From positions 1 through 32,011 of the forward strand of contig NZ_FRDM01000042.1 of NCBI RefSeq assembly GCF_900143215.1: a stretch of 32,011 nt of DNA, in the 5' to 3' direction. A model generated the notes under the pieces. The model did no database searches. It was not told the DNA's origin and worked only from the letters and a program-made list of their open reading frames with translations. This DNA comes from Geodermatophilus obscurus (lineage in GTDB: Bacteria; Actinomycetota; Actinomycetes; Mycobacteriales; Geodermatophilaceae). How positions within the stretch are numbered: the stretch's first letter is position 1; the number at the start of each line of letters is the position of its first letter. A program made the translations under genes and the position numbers. Positions 23,914-31,393 of the stretch are shown here, in pieces.

Positions 23914-24239
23914 CGGGGCCGAGGCAGCAGCCGCGCCTCGACGATCTTCGTGGCGCCGGTGGCCCGCGCGGCCACCTCGCCGCTGCGCTGCCGCACCCGG
24001 TCGAGCATCTCGGTGTCGCCGAGCGGCATCGTGGCGACCAGCCGCTCCGCCCGGCCGACCTCCGGGTCGGCGAGCACCGCGTCGACCAGGCGGGCGCCGG
24101 TTCCCAGCGGCAGGTGGCCGGACTCGACGTGCATCGCGGAGGCCACGACCCCCGGCACCTCGGTGCGGCGGATCTCGGCCTCGGCGAGCACACGGCCGTC
24201 GGCCTGTACCCGGACGACGGACAGCACGGTACGGGTCAT
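23910..24239 (-). CDS. Hypothetical protein, 109 aa
   Basis: I do not recognise this protein. It begins with a strand-rich segment (TRTVLSVVRVQADGRVLAEAEI), continues with GVVASAMHVESGHLPLGTGARLVDAVL and LVATMPLGDTEMLDRVRQR, and ends ARATGATKIVEARLLPRPR. It has no signal peptide or membrane segment, and an alternating alpha/beta pattern is likely. The ATG at 24239 is preceded by GGAGACG at good spacing. Codon use matches the neighbours, so it looks like a real gene. It converges on moaE with a 4-base stop overlap, but nothing shows a molybdenum role. Confidence 0.65.
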   Translation of the reverse strand: MTRTVLSVVRVQADGRVLAEAEIRRTEVPGVVASAMHVESGHLPLGTGARLVDAVLADPEVGRAERLVATMPLGDTEMLDRVRQRSGEVAARATGATKIVEARLLPRPR

Positions 24240-24384
24240 CGTTGACGTCTCCACGACTCGGACGGACGGGTGGCCGCTGGGGCCTATGGCGGCGCGCGGC
24301 TCCGCGCAGGCACCCGGGACAGCGCAGCGCTGCCCCGTCACGGGCCAGCCTCCCGGCCGCTCCTGTCGTCGGGTAGGGCCTTCC

Positions 24385-24402
24385 GTCCCACGACGGTGGG
24401 AC
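24385..24402 (-). terminator. Hairpin after the GAF gene
   Basis: GTCCCAC (24385-24391), loop GACG, GTGGGAC (24396-24402): a 7-bp stem ~50 nt past the GAF gene stop. The rest of 24240-24452 holds only the upstream region of the 109-aa gene. Confidence 0.35.
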
Positions 24403-24452
24403 CCGCTCCACGCCGGTCGGCAGATGCCGCGACCCGCGCCGGGCCGGGCCGG

Positions 24453-24956
24453 TCAGTCCCGGAGGGCCGGCGGGTCGGACGGCGTCATGCCGGCGGCGAT
24501 GAGCGTGCTCAGCAGGCGTGCCACCGCCTCGACCAGGGGCAGGTCGCGTGCGGCGCCGCGGGGCCGGGCGCGGAACCCGAAGGCGCACAGCGTGCCGAAC
24601 AGTTCCCCCTCCGGGCTCACGATCGGGACGCCGATGTAGGCGCCGATCCGCGAGGCCGGCCCGGTTCTGCGCTTGGCGAAGGCCGGGACGGCAGCGGTGA
24701 CCGTGGCCGCCCGCGGGGCCTCCCCGGCGACCATGGCACGGCAGAAGGTGTCCGCCCACGGCAGCCAGGTCCCCGGGCGGATCACGTCGGGGGGATGGGC
24801 GTGCACCACGACCTGCCGGTCGTCCACGACCCGGGTCACCACCCACACGTCCCAGCCCAGGCGCTGGTGCAGCGCCTCGAGCGCCCCGCAGGCCGCAGCC
24901 GAGAAGTCGCGCCAGGGGGCGACGTCGAGGACGGGTGGAGTGGCCACGCCCACCAT
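24453..24956 (-). CDS. GAF-domain protein
   Basis: A 167-aa protein that is essentially one GAF domain. It opens with a helical segment (CGALEALHQRLGWDVWVVTR), followed by VVVHAHP, WADTFCRAMVAGEAPRAATV and the core strand IGAYIGVPIVSPEGELFGTL with CAFG; a C-terminal helix LPLVEAVARLLSTLIAAG ends it. GAF domains bind small molecules or mediate signalling. No output domain is attached, so it may act with a partner. I used the ATG at 24956; a GTG a few codons downstream is also possible. Its place inside the molybdenum region looks incidental. Confidence 0.8.
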   Translation of the reverse strand: MVGVATPPVLDVAPWRDFSAAACGALEALHQRLGWDVWVVTRVVDDRQVVVHAHPPDVIRPGTWLPWADTFCRAMVAGEAPRAATVTAAVPAFAKRRTGPASRIGAYIGVPIVSPEGELFGTLCAFGFRARPRGAARDLPLVEAVARLLSTLIAAGMTPSDPPALRD

Positions 24957-24999
24957 CGTCCTCGATCCGTCGCGATTCCGGTACGGCACCGTGCGCAAG

Positions 25000-25203
25000 T
25001 CAGCGGACCGGGGCCGCCCCGTCGTCCGGGTGACGCCGGACGTCGTCCTCGCCGAGCACGGCATCCTCCTCGGCCTCCGCCTCCAGGCGATGGGCCTCCC
25101 CGTGCAGCTGCGCGGCGGCGTCACCGTGGGACTCGCCGTACACCTCCTCGGCGCGGCCGACCAACTCCTCGACCTTGGCCTTGGCCCTCTCCCAGATGCT
25201 CAT
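25000..25203 (-). CDS. CsbD-like small stress protein
   Basis: A 67-aa, very polar helical protein: MSIWERAKAKVEELVGRAEE, then VYGESHGDAAAQLHGEAHRL and an acidic tail. The AKxKVEELVGRAEEVYGE pattern and the Gln/Glu-Ala-His repeats fit the CsbD-like family, stress-induced proteins (sigma-B dependent in Bacillus) of unknown mechanism. The ATG start is at 25203, without a clear Shine-Dalgarno sequence. It lies between the GAF and moaD genes on the same strand with short gaps. Confidence 0.7.
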   Translation of the reverse strand: MSIWERAKAKVEELVGRAEEVYGESHGDAAAQLHGEAHRLEAEAEEDAVLGEDDVRRHPDDGAAPVR

Positions 25204-25295
25204 GGGGTCATTCTCTGCCGACGACGGGCCGACCGGGCGGCCCCCGTGCAGGGCCCGGCCGCGAGCTCGCGAGTGGTGGGGGGCACGGGGGCCTC

Positions 25296-25550
25296 TCAGC
25301 CCCCGGCGAAGGGGGGCAGCACGTCGACGACCGTTCCCGGCGCCAGCGTCAGCGACCGGTCCCGCGTCTGGGTGCCGTCGACGAGGAACGAGCAGGCGGT
25401 GAGCACCTTCTCCAGCCGCTCCCCGTGCGTCTCGACGATCTGACCGACGAGCTCGTCGAGCGTGCCGGCGTCCCGGGTCTCGCTCTCCACGCCGGCGGCA
25501 GCACGGGCTCCGGCGAAGTACCGGACGGTGACGCTCGATGTCACGGTCAC
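25296..25550 (-). CDS. moaD: Molybdopterin synthase sulfur carrier MoaD
   Basis: An 84-aa ubiquitin-fold protein that carries the thiocarboxylate sulfur to MoaE. It begins VTSSVTVRYFAGARAAAGV, has LVDGTQTRDRSLTLAPGTVV and ends DVLPPFAGG with the essential C-terminal Gly-Gly. The GTG at 25550 overlaps the moaA TGA (GTGA, 25547-25550), so the two are translated together. Confidence 0.93.
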   Translation of the reverse strand: MTVTSSVTVRYFAGARAAAGVESETRDAGTLDELVGQIVETHGERLEKVLTACSFLVDGTQTRDRSLTLAPGTVVDVLPPFAGG

Positions 25551-26599
25551 CCCCCGATCGCCGACATGGGCCGCGCGGGCTGCAGGAAGCTCGGGTCGTC
25601 GATGCCGTGCCCGGGCAGCTTGCCGAGGGTGGCGATCCGCCAGCGGTCGGCCAGTTCCGCATCGGTGGCGCCGTCGCGCATCGGCGTCCGCAGGTCGGAC
25701 TCCTCGCGGGCGAACAGGCAGTTGCGGATCTGCCCGTCGGCGGTCAGCCGGGTGCGGTCGCAGCTGCCGCAGAACGCACGGGTCACCGAGGCGATGACCC
25801 CGACGGTCGCCGGGCCGCCGTCGACCAGCCAGCGCTCGGCCGGGGCGGAACCGCGCTTCTCGGTGTCCGGGGTGAGCGTGTGCGCCGCCGACAGCCGCTC
25901 GAGGATGTCCTCGGCGGTGACCATCTCGCCGCGGGTCCAGGCGTGGTGGGCGTCCAGCGGCATCTGCTCGATGAAGCGCAGCTGGTAGCCGTGCTCCAGG
26001 CAGAAGTCCAGCAGCGGGACGGCGTCCTCCTCGTTCATCCCGCGCAGCAGGACGGCGTTGACCTTGACCGGCGTCAGCCCCGCGCGCTGGGCGGCGGCCA
26101 GGCCGGCGAGCACGTCGTCGAGCCGGTCGCGGTGGGTGAGCTGCTTGAAGCGGTCGCGGTCGACGGTGTCGAGGCTGCAGTTGATCCGGTCCAGGCCGGC
26201 GGCGGCCAGCCCCGGGGCGACCCGGGCCAGGCCGATCGCGTTGGTGGTGAGGCTGACCTCCGGGCGCGGCTCCAGCGCGGTCGCGGCGGCCACGATGCCG
26301 ACCAGGCCGGGGCGCAGCAGGGGCTCGCCGCCGGTGAAGCGGACCTCGCGGATGCCCAGCTGCTCGACGCCGATGCGGACCAGCCGGGCGATCTCCTCGT
26401 CGGTGAGCACCTCGACCTTGGGCAGCCAGTCCAGGCCCTCGGGGGGCATGCAGTAGGTGCAGCGCAGGTTGCACCGGTCGGTCAGCGACACCCGCAGGTC
26501 GGTCGCGACCCGACCGTGCCGGTCCACCAGCCCGCCGGTGCCGGGGGCGGGGTCCGGACGGCGGACCACCGGGTCCGGGAGCGGGCTGGTCGAGGTCAC
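25547..26599 (-). CDS. moaA: GTP 3',8-cyclase MoaA
   Basis: A 350-aa radical-SAM enzyme that converts GTP to 3',8-cyclo-GTP, the first step of molybdenum cofactor synthesis (with MoaC, not in this window). It has the SAM cluster CNLRCTYC with MPPEGL, FTGGEPLLRPGL, SLTTNAIGL, NCSLDTVDRDRF, and the second iron-sulfur cluster CGSCDRTRLTADGQIRNCLF. It ends in the double Gly (SAIGG) needed for activity. The GTG at 26599 lies 6 nt after a TACATT box, so the message is probably leaderless. Confidence 0.95.
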   Translation of the reverse strand: MTSTSPLPDPVVRRPDPAPGTGGLVDRHGRVATDLRVSLTDRCNLRCTYCMPPEGLDWLPKVEVLTDEEIARLVRIGVEQLGIREVRFTGGEPLLRPGLVGIVAAATALEPRPEVSLTTNAIGLARVAPGLAAAGLDRINCSLDTVDRDRFKQLTHRDRLDDVLAGLAAAQRAGLTPVKVNAVLLRGMNEEDAVPLLDFCLEHGYQLRFIEQMPLDAHHAWTRGEMVTAEDILERLSAAHTLTPDTEKRGSAPAERWLVDGGPATVGVIASVTRAFCGSCDRTRLTADGQIRNCLFAREESDLRTPMRDGATDAELADRWRIATLGKLPGHGIDDPSFLQPARPMSAIGG

Positions 26600-26650
26600 A
26601 CCCCGAATGTAGTGCGGGGGAGGGACGGTGCGCCCCTCCCCGGACGGGCG

Positions 26651-26686
26651 GCGCGGGGACGGCCGGGGGTCCGGCCGTCCCCGCGC
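26651..26686 (-). terminator. Very stable hairpin after the secreted-protein gene
   Basis: Perfect 16-bp inverted repeat (26651-26666 and 26671-26686) with a GGGT loop, 5 nt beyond the stop of the secreted-protein gene. It separates that transcript from moaA-moaD downstream. Confidence 0.7.
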
Positions 26687-26691
26687 GGGCC

Positions 26692-27558
26692 TCAGCCGAT
26701 CGGGGTCGGCGACACCGGCTCCGGCGGGACCGGCACCGAGCCGCGGATCCGGTTGCGCGCCTGGCAGTCGCTGGTGCAGTTCGTGGCGCCGGCCGACAGC
26801 TCGATCGCGTCCTCGCCGAGCACGCCGCCCATCCGGCCGCCCGAGGCGACCGACCAGCGGGTGGTCGTGGCGGTCTGCTCCAGCTTGGTCGCCACCTGCG
26901 GGCTGTCCTTGCCCAGCAGCATCTGGTGGGTGGCGTCGCCGGGGACGCCGTCGCCGAAGTTGACCTTCCCGGTGTACTCGTTGACGAAGTAGAAGAGCGT
27001 CGGGCCGAGGGTGTGCACGTACTCGACCGGGCCGCCGAACTCCTGCTCCATCTGGAAGATGCCGCCCTGCGGGGCGTCCTTGGCCTGCACCTTGAGCTTC
27101 CCGGCGGCGGTGCTGAACTCCGCGACGAGGACGCCGTCGCGCAGCCGCAGCTCGCCGATCCGCACGCCGCGCAGCTGGGGGGCGGTCAGCTGCGGCACCT
27201 TGGCGGCGAAGACGACGGTCGGAGCGGTCACCATCCGCTGCGGGTCCGGCGCGCCGGTCAGCGTGTAGCCGTACACGCCGAGCGTCGCCGGGTCGATCGT
27301 GAAGGTGACGTGCCGGCCGCGGACGGCGATCGGGCCGGTCGGCGTCACGTCGCGCAGCCGCGCCTCCGAGCCGGCCGCCGGGTTGGTCGTCCGGCCGTTG
27401 ACCGTGACGGCGAAGTCGCCGGCGGTGGCCGCCGAGCCGCCGCCGTCCTCGGCGGACGCGGGGTCGTCGCCCTTGGCGGCCGCGGTACCGGGGGCGAGCA
27501 GGACGGTGAGACCGAGCAGGAGGGCCAGCAGGCGGCGCGGGCGGGTGGTCGCGGACAC
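26692..27558 (-). CDS. Secreted protein of unknown function
   Basis: A 288-aa exported protein. The signal peptide is clear (MSATTRPRR, a hydrophobic stretch 10-22, then PGTAAA-KG, cleavage near 28). A Gly/Ser/Asp-rich linker leads into a ~220-residue strand-rich domain with FAVTVNGRTTNPAAG, HVTFTIDPATLGVYGYTLTG and, in its second half, GPVEYVHTLGPTLFYFVNEY and VNFGDGVPGD. The end carries two nearby cysteines (CTSDC) and a Pro-rich tail. I recognise no family. GTG at 27558 has AAGGAG 5 nt upstream. It is divergent from the MFS gene and ends in a strong terminator, so it is a single-gene unit beside the molybdenum locus. Confidence 0.8.
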   Translation of the reverse strand: MSATTRPRRLLALLLGLTVLLAPGTAAAKGDDPASAEDGGGSAATAGDFAVTVNGRTTNPAAGSEARLRDVTPTGPIAVRGRHVTFTIDPATLGVYGYTLTGAPDPQRMVTAPTVVFAAKVPQLTAPQLRGVRIGELRLRDGVLVAEFSTAAGKLKVQAKDAPQGGIFQMEQEFGGPVEYVHTLGPTLFYFVNEYTGKVNFGDGVPGDATHQMLLGKDSPQVATKLEQTATTTRWSVASGGRMGGVLGEDAIELSAGATNCTSDCQARNRIRGSVPVPPEPVSPTPIG

Positions 27559-27755
27559 GGGGCTCCTTCGACGGGGGTGCGGCGCGTGTGCGGTCGCTCA
27601 CACACGGTGCATGAACCGTCAAGCACACCGGCGGAGGCGCGCCGCGCCGAATCCGGCGGCGCCCCGTGCGGGTCCGTTGCTACCGTCGCGGCGCCACCCG
27701 AGAGACCGGCGGGCAGCCCCGCACTCGCTCGTGGCCAGGAAGCGCGAGACGTCCC

Positions 27756-28997
27756 GTGTCACCCCGCACCGTGTTCAGCCCCTACGCCCGCCTGTTCGCC
27801 GTCCCCGGCTCGGTGGCGTTCTCCTTCGCCGGGTGGGTCGCCCGGCTGCCCATCCCCATGCTCGGCCTGGGCGCGGTCCTGCTCGTCGCCGGTGAGACCG
27901 GCAGCTACGGCCTGGCCGGCGCGGTGTCGGGCACGCTGGCGCTGAGCTTCTCGGTCGCCAGCCCGCAGTGGGCGCGCGCCATGGACCGCCGCGGCCAGGG
28001 CGCCGTCCTGCGCTGGGCGATGACCGGCTACCTGCTCTCCGGCGTCGCCTTCGTCGCGGCGGTCACCACCGGGGCGCCGCTGTGGACCTGGTTCGTGCTG
28101 GCCGCGCTGTGCGGTGCGAGCGGGCCGAACATCGGCTCGCTGGTGCGCGCCCGGTGGGCCGAGGCGCTGGCCGAGCCGGGCCGCCGGCAGACCGCGTTCG
28201 CGCTGGAGGCCGTCGTCGACGAGGTCGTCTTCGTCGTCGGCCCGCCGCTGGTGACGCTGCTGGCCACGCTCATCGCCCCGCCCGTCGGGTTCCTCACCGG
28301 CATCACGCTCGGCGCGGTCGGCGGCTTCTGGCTGGCCCGGCAGCGCGCCACCGAGCCGGCCGTCTCGCCGGCCGACCCCGGCGCGCCGTCCCGCCGGTGG
28401 GCAGCGCTCAACGCGACGGTGCTGGTGGTGGCGGTCACCTACGCGGCGGTCGGCACCGTGTTCGGGGCGATGGACGTCGTCGTGGTCGGGTTCGCCGACG
28501 AGCAGGGCGCGCCTGCGCTCGCCGGCCTGGCGCTGGCGGTCTACGCGTTCGGCAGCCTCGTGGCCGGCCTGCTCTACGGCGTGGCCCGGCTGCCCGGGAC
28601 GCTGGCCGCGCGCTTCGTGGTCACCGCCGTCGCCTTCGGCCTGGCCGCGCAGCTGCTGTGGGGTGTCGGCTCGCTGGCGGTGCTGGTGGCCGCGGGCTTC
28701 CTGGCCGGCACGGCGATCGCGCCGGTGCTGGTCTCGGGCACCTCGCTGGTCGAGTCGCGGGTCCCACGCACCGCCCTGACCGAGGCGCTGTCGTGGACCA
28801 CCACCGGGCTCACCCTCGGCGTCACGGCCGGGTCCGCGGTCGCCGGTGCGGCCGTCGACGCGTGGGGCGCGGAGTCCGCGTTCGCCGTCCCGGCCGGGGC
28901 CGCGGCGCTCGCGGCGCTGATCGCGCTGGCCGGCGCGCCGCTGCTGCGCTCCCGGGCGGCGCCGGTTGCGCCGGATCTGGCCCGGGACGCCGCGTGA
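27756..28997 (+). CDS. MFS transporter
   Basis: A 413-aa major-facilitator protein with about twelve membrane helices. The loop between helices 2 and 3 reads SVASPQWARAMDRRGQGAVL, a version of the family's GxxxDRxGRR motif, and the central loop (ERATEPAVSPADPGAPSRRW region) is short. Similar actinobacterial proteins are annotated only as MFS permeases, and the substrate cannot be told. I chose the GTG at 27756; the frame is open further upstream but there the sequence is rich in Arg and looks non-coding. A second GTG at 27771 is possible. Confidence 0.85.
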   Translation: MSPRTVFSPYARLFAVPGSVAFSFAGWVARLPIPMLGLGAVLLVAGETGSYGLAGAVSGTLALSFSVASPQWARAMDRRGQGAVLRWAMTGYLLSGVAFVAAVTTGAPLWTWFVLAALCGASGPNIGSLVRARWAEALAEPGRRQTAFALEAVVDEVVFVVGPPLVTLLATLIAPPVGFLTGITLGAVGGFWLARQRATEPAVSPADPGAPSRRWAALNATVLVVAVTYAAVGTVFGAMDVVVVGFADEQGAPALAGLALAVYAFGSLVAGLLYGVARLPGTLAARFVVTAVAFGLAAQLLWGVGSLAVLVAAGFLAGTAIAPVLVSGTSLVESRVPRTALTEALSWTTTGLTLGVTAGSAVAGAAVDAWGAESAFAVPAGAAALAALIALAGAPLLRSRAAPVAPDLARDAA

Positions 28998-29110
28998 GCT
29001 CCCGTGCGGCCACCGGCCGACGACGACCGCCCGCTGCGCGTCCGGATGACCCGGCCGCGCTGGACCTGTTCGCGTCCGGCCCGCCGGTCCAGTCGCTCGA
29101 CTCCTCCTGA
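28994..29110 (+). CDS. Possible small coupled ORF
   Basis: A 38-codon frame beginning with a GTG that overlaps the MFS stop (GTGA, 28994-28997) and ending in TGA at 29110: an Arg/Pro-rich start ([16 protein letters not shown]) and an acidic, hydrophobic end (DDPAALDLFASGPPVQSLDSS). The overlap matches how other gene pairs here are coupled, and the two halves differ in charge. There is no other support. Confidence 0.25.
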   Translation: MSSRAATGRRRPPAARPDDPAALDLFASGPPVQSLDSS

Positions 29111-29212
29111 CGGCGGGTTGAGCGCCGGGCTCTCGGGTAGGCGGTCGTCAGGCAGGCCGCGCGCCCCGGTGTGTGCGTGGCGCCCCCCCATCCGTCAGCG
29201 AGAGGAGCCCTC

Positions 29213-30052
29213 GTGGCCACCGTGCCCACCATCCGACTCAACAACGGCGTCGAGATCCCCCAGCTGGGGTTCGGCGTCTACCAGGTCCCGCCGGAGGACA
29301 CCGCCGACGCCGTCGCCACGGCCCTGGAGATCGGCTACCGGCACATCGACACCGCCGAGATGTACGGCAACGAGAAGGGCGTCGGCGAGGCCGTCGCGCG
29401 CTCCGGCATCGACCGCGGCGAGGTCTTCGTGACCAGCAAGCTGAACAACGGCTTCCACCGCCGGGACGACGCCCTGCGCGCCTTCGACCAGACGCTGGGC
29501 GACCTCGGCTTCGACCACCTGGACCTCTTCCTGATCCACTGGCCGCTGCCGGGGATCGACGTCGACTACATCGAGACCTGGAAGGCGATGGAGGAGATCT
29601 ACGCCAGCGGTCGCTGCCGCGCGATCGGCGTCTCCAACTTCCAGACCCACCACCTGCGCCGGCTGTTCAGCGAGACCGAGGTGCGCCCGGCGGTCAACCA
29701 GATCGAGGTGCACCCCTACCTCACGCAGGAGGAGCTGCGGGCCTTCGACGCCGACCACGAGATCGTCACCGAGGCCTGGTCGCCGATCGCGCAGGGCAAG
29801 GTGCTCGACGACCCGGCGATCGTGGCCATCGCCGAGCGCCTGGACCGCACCCCGGCCCAGGTCGTGCTGCGGTGGCACGTGCAGCGCGGGGACGTCGTCT
29901 TCCCCAAGTCGGTCTCCCGCCAGCGCATGCAGGAGAACTTCGAGCTGTTCGACTTCGAGCTCGGCACCGACGACCTGGCCACGCTGAGCGGCCTGGACCG
30001 CGGCGAGCGCACCGGTCCCGACCCGGACACCTTCAACTACGTCCCGGGCTGA
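29213..30052 (+). CDS. Aldo/keto reductase
   Basis: A 279-aa NADPH-dependent oxidoreductase of the AKR superfamily (AKR5-like, similar to 2,5-diketo-D-gluconate reductases). The catalytic tetrad is present: Asp46 in HIDTAEMY, Tyr51, Lys76 in VTSKL and His109 in LIHWP. Family blocks GVSNFQ, VNQIEVHPYL, AWSPIAQGK and the cofactor motif FPKSVSRQRMQEN follow. Length is normal. The GTG at 29213 has AGAGGAG 5 nt upstream. It is a single gene followed by a 60-bp hairpin; the natural substrate is unknown. Confidence 0.93.
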   Translation: MATVPTIRLNNGVEIPQLGFGVYQVPPEDTADAVATALEIGYRHIDTAEMYGNEKGVGEAVARSGIDRGEVFVTSKLNNGFHRRDDALRAFDQTLGDLGFDHLDLFLIHWPLPGIDVDYIETWKAMEEIYASGRCRAIGVSNFQTHHLRRLFSETEVRPAVNQIEVHPYLTQEELRAFDADHEIVTEAWSPIAQGKVLDDPAIVAIAERLDRTPAQVVLRWHVQRGDVVFPKSVSRQRMQENFELFDFELGTDDLATLSGLDRGERTGPDPDTFNYVPG

Positions 30053-30085
30053 TCCTCCCGGTCCCAGCGTCCTCCCGATCCCAGC

Positions 30086-30145
30086 GCGATCATGGCGCCG
30101 GAACCACCTCCGGAACCGCCGGAGTGGTCCCGGCGCCATGATCGC
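30086..30145. repeat. 60-bp palindromic hairpin after the aldo/keto reductase gene
   Basis: Perfect 16-bp outer arms, GCGATCATGGCGCCGG (30086-30101) and its complement (30130-30145), enclose nearly complementary inner arms (ACCACCTCCGG versus CCGGAGTGGT) around AACCG. It starts 33 nt past the stop and may terminate both this gene and the converging DUF3097 gene. Its GATCAT-containing arms recall the palindrome at 22812-22897. A run of nine G (30164-30172) follows. The rest of 30053-30267 holds no gene. Confidence 0.6.
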
Positions 30146-30267
30146 CATCAGTCGGCGCTCGGCGGGGGGGGGCTCCCGCCGCAGGTCCCGATCGCAGGGA
30201 CCCCCGGGTGCGCTCGGTGCGCGGTCGAGCGCGTCACGAGGAACGCGCGGGCGCGGGGACCGGGAGG

Positions 30268-31077
30268 TCAGTCCGTCGTGACGAAGTCGATGAGTTCCTC
30301 GACCCGGCCGATCAGCGCCGGCTCCAGGTCGGTCCAGCTGCGCACCCGGGCGAGGATCCGCTGGGCCCAGACGTAGCCGGTGTCGTCCTCCCAGCCCAGC
30401 CGGCGGCAGACGCCGTCCTTCCAGGACTCGCCCCTGGGCACCGTCGGCCAGGCCTTGATGCCGACGACCGACGGCTTGACGGCCTGCCAGATGTCGATGA
30501 ACGGGTGGCCGACGACGAGCGCGTGCTCGCCGGTCACCTGCCCGGCGATGCGGGACTCCTTGGAGCCGGTCACCAGGTGGTCGACCAGGACGCCGAGCCG
30601 CCGTCCGGACGCCGGGCGGAAGTCGCGCACGATGCCGGGCAGGTCGTCGACACCGTGCAGCGGCTCCACGACGACGCCCTCGATGCGCAGGTCGTGGCCC
30701 CAGACCTTCTCGACGAGCTCGGCGTCGTGCTTGCCCTCGACGTAGATGCGGCCCTCGCGGGCGACCCGGGCCCGGGCGCCGGCGACGTAGGTCGAGCCCG
30801 ACGCGCTGCGGGTCGGGGTCACCGGTACCTGCGGCCTCGGCCGCACGAGGACGACCGGTCGGCCGTCGACCCAGAAACCGGGGCCGAGCGGGTAGGCGCG
30901 CACGCGGCCGTTGCGGTCCTCGAGGTGGACGACGTCCTTCTCGCAGCGCACCACGGCGCCCACGAACCCGGAGCTCGGGTCCTCGACGACCAGGTCGCGC
31001 TCGGCCTCGACCTGGGGACTGGGCTTCTTGACGGTGCGCGGGTGCACCAGGTTGTCGTACGGCGAGCGGGGAGGCAC
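30268..31077 (-). CDS. DUF3097 protein with Toprim-like core
   Basis: A 269-aa member of DUF3097, an actinobacterial family of unknown function. The N-terminal region contains RDLVVEDPSSGFVGAVVRCE and LEDRNGRVRAYPLGPGFWVDG. The middle holds GRIYVEGKHDAELVEKVWG, which looks like the Glu-containing first motif of a Toprim fold, followed by LGVLVDHLVTGSKESRIAGQ (the DxD-like part) and VVGHPFIDIWQAVKP. It ends WAQRILARVRSWTDLEPALI. A Toprim core would suggest metal-dependent nucleic-acid chemistry, but that is inference. The frame is open much further upstream; I chose GTG 31077 because the family's SPYD-type start is there and GGAGGG precedes it closely. Confidence 0.85.
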   Translation of the reverse strand: MPPRSPYDNLVHPRTVKKPSPQVEAERDLVVEDPSSGFVGAVVRCEKDVVHLEDRNGRVRAYPLGPGFWVDGRPVVLVRPRPQVPVTPTRSASGSTYVAGARARVAREGRIYVEGKHDAELVEKVWGHDLRIEGVVVEPLHGVDDLPGIVRDFRPASGRRLGVLVDHLVTGSKESRIAGQVTGEHALVVGHPFIDIWQAVKPSVVGIKAWPTVPRGESWKDGVCRRLGWEDDTGYVWAQRILARVRSWTDLEPALIGRVEELIDFVTTD

Positions 31078-31393
31078 GCCCTCCAGGATGGGCAGCCAGG
31101 GGCCGGACGGCGGAGGCGACGCGCCGGTGCCGGACCATCCGCGACACGCCCGGGCGGTCGACGGTGACGGTTGGTCACAGTTCGCCCCCCTCGCCCAGGC
31201 CCCGGCAACACCCCCGTGACCTGCGCTCTGAGCAGCGGAGATGCGGCACGGATCCGTCCCCGGAGCCGTTCGACACGCCGATGTCCCGTCCGACCGGGCG
31301 TGTCGGGACGATTGTGGCCGTTTCGTGATCCGTTCGGCGGACACCCCCTCTGTGACCGGGAACACCCCCTGCTCAGATGGGAGCAAAGCCACC
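31078..31393. promoter_or_regulatory. Divergent promoter region with repeated ACACCCCC words
   Basis: The 316-bp gap between the DUF3097 and PRC-barrel genes. ACACCCCC recurs at about 31206, 31340 and 31362, twice followed by GTGACC, so it may hold binding sites for one factor. No gene or clear -35/-10 pair is seen. Confidence 0.3.
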
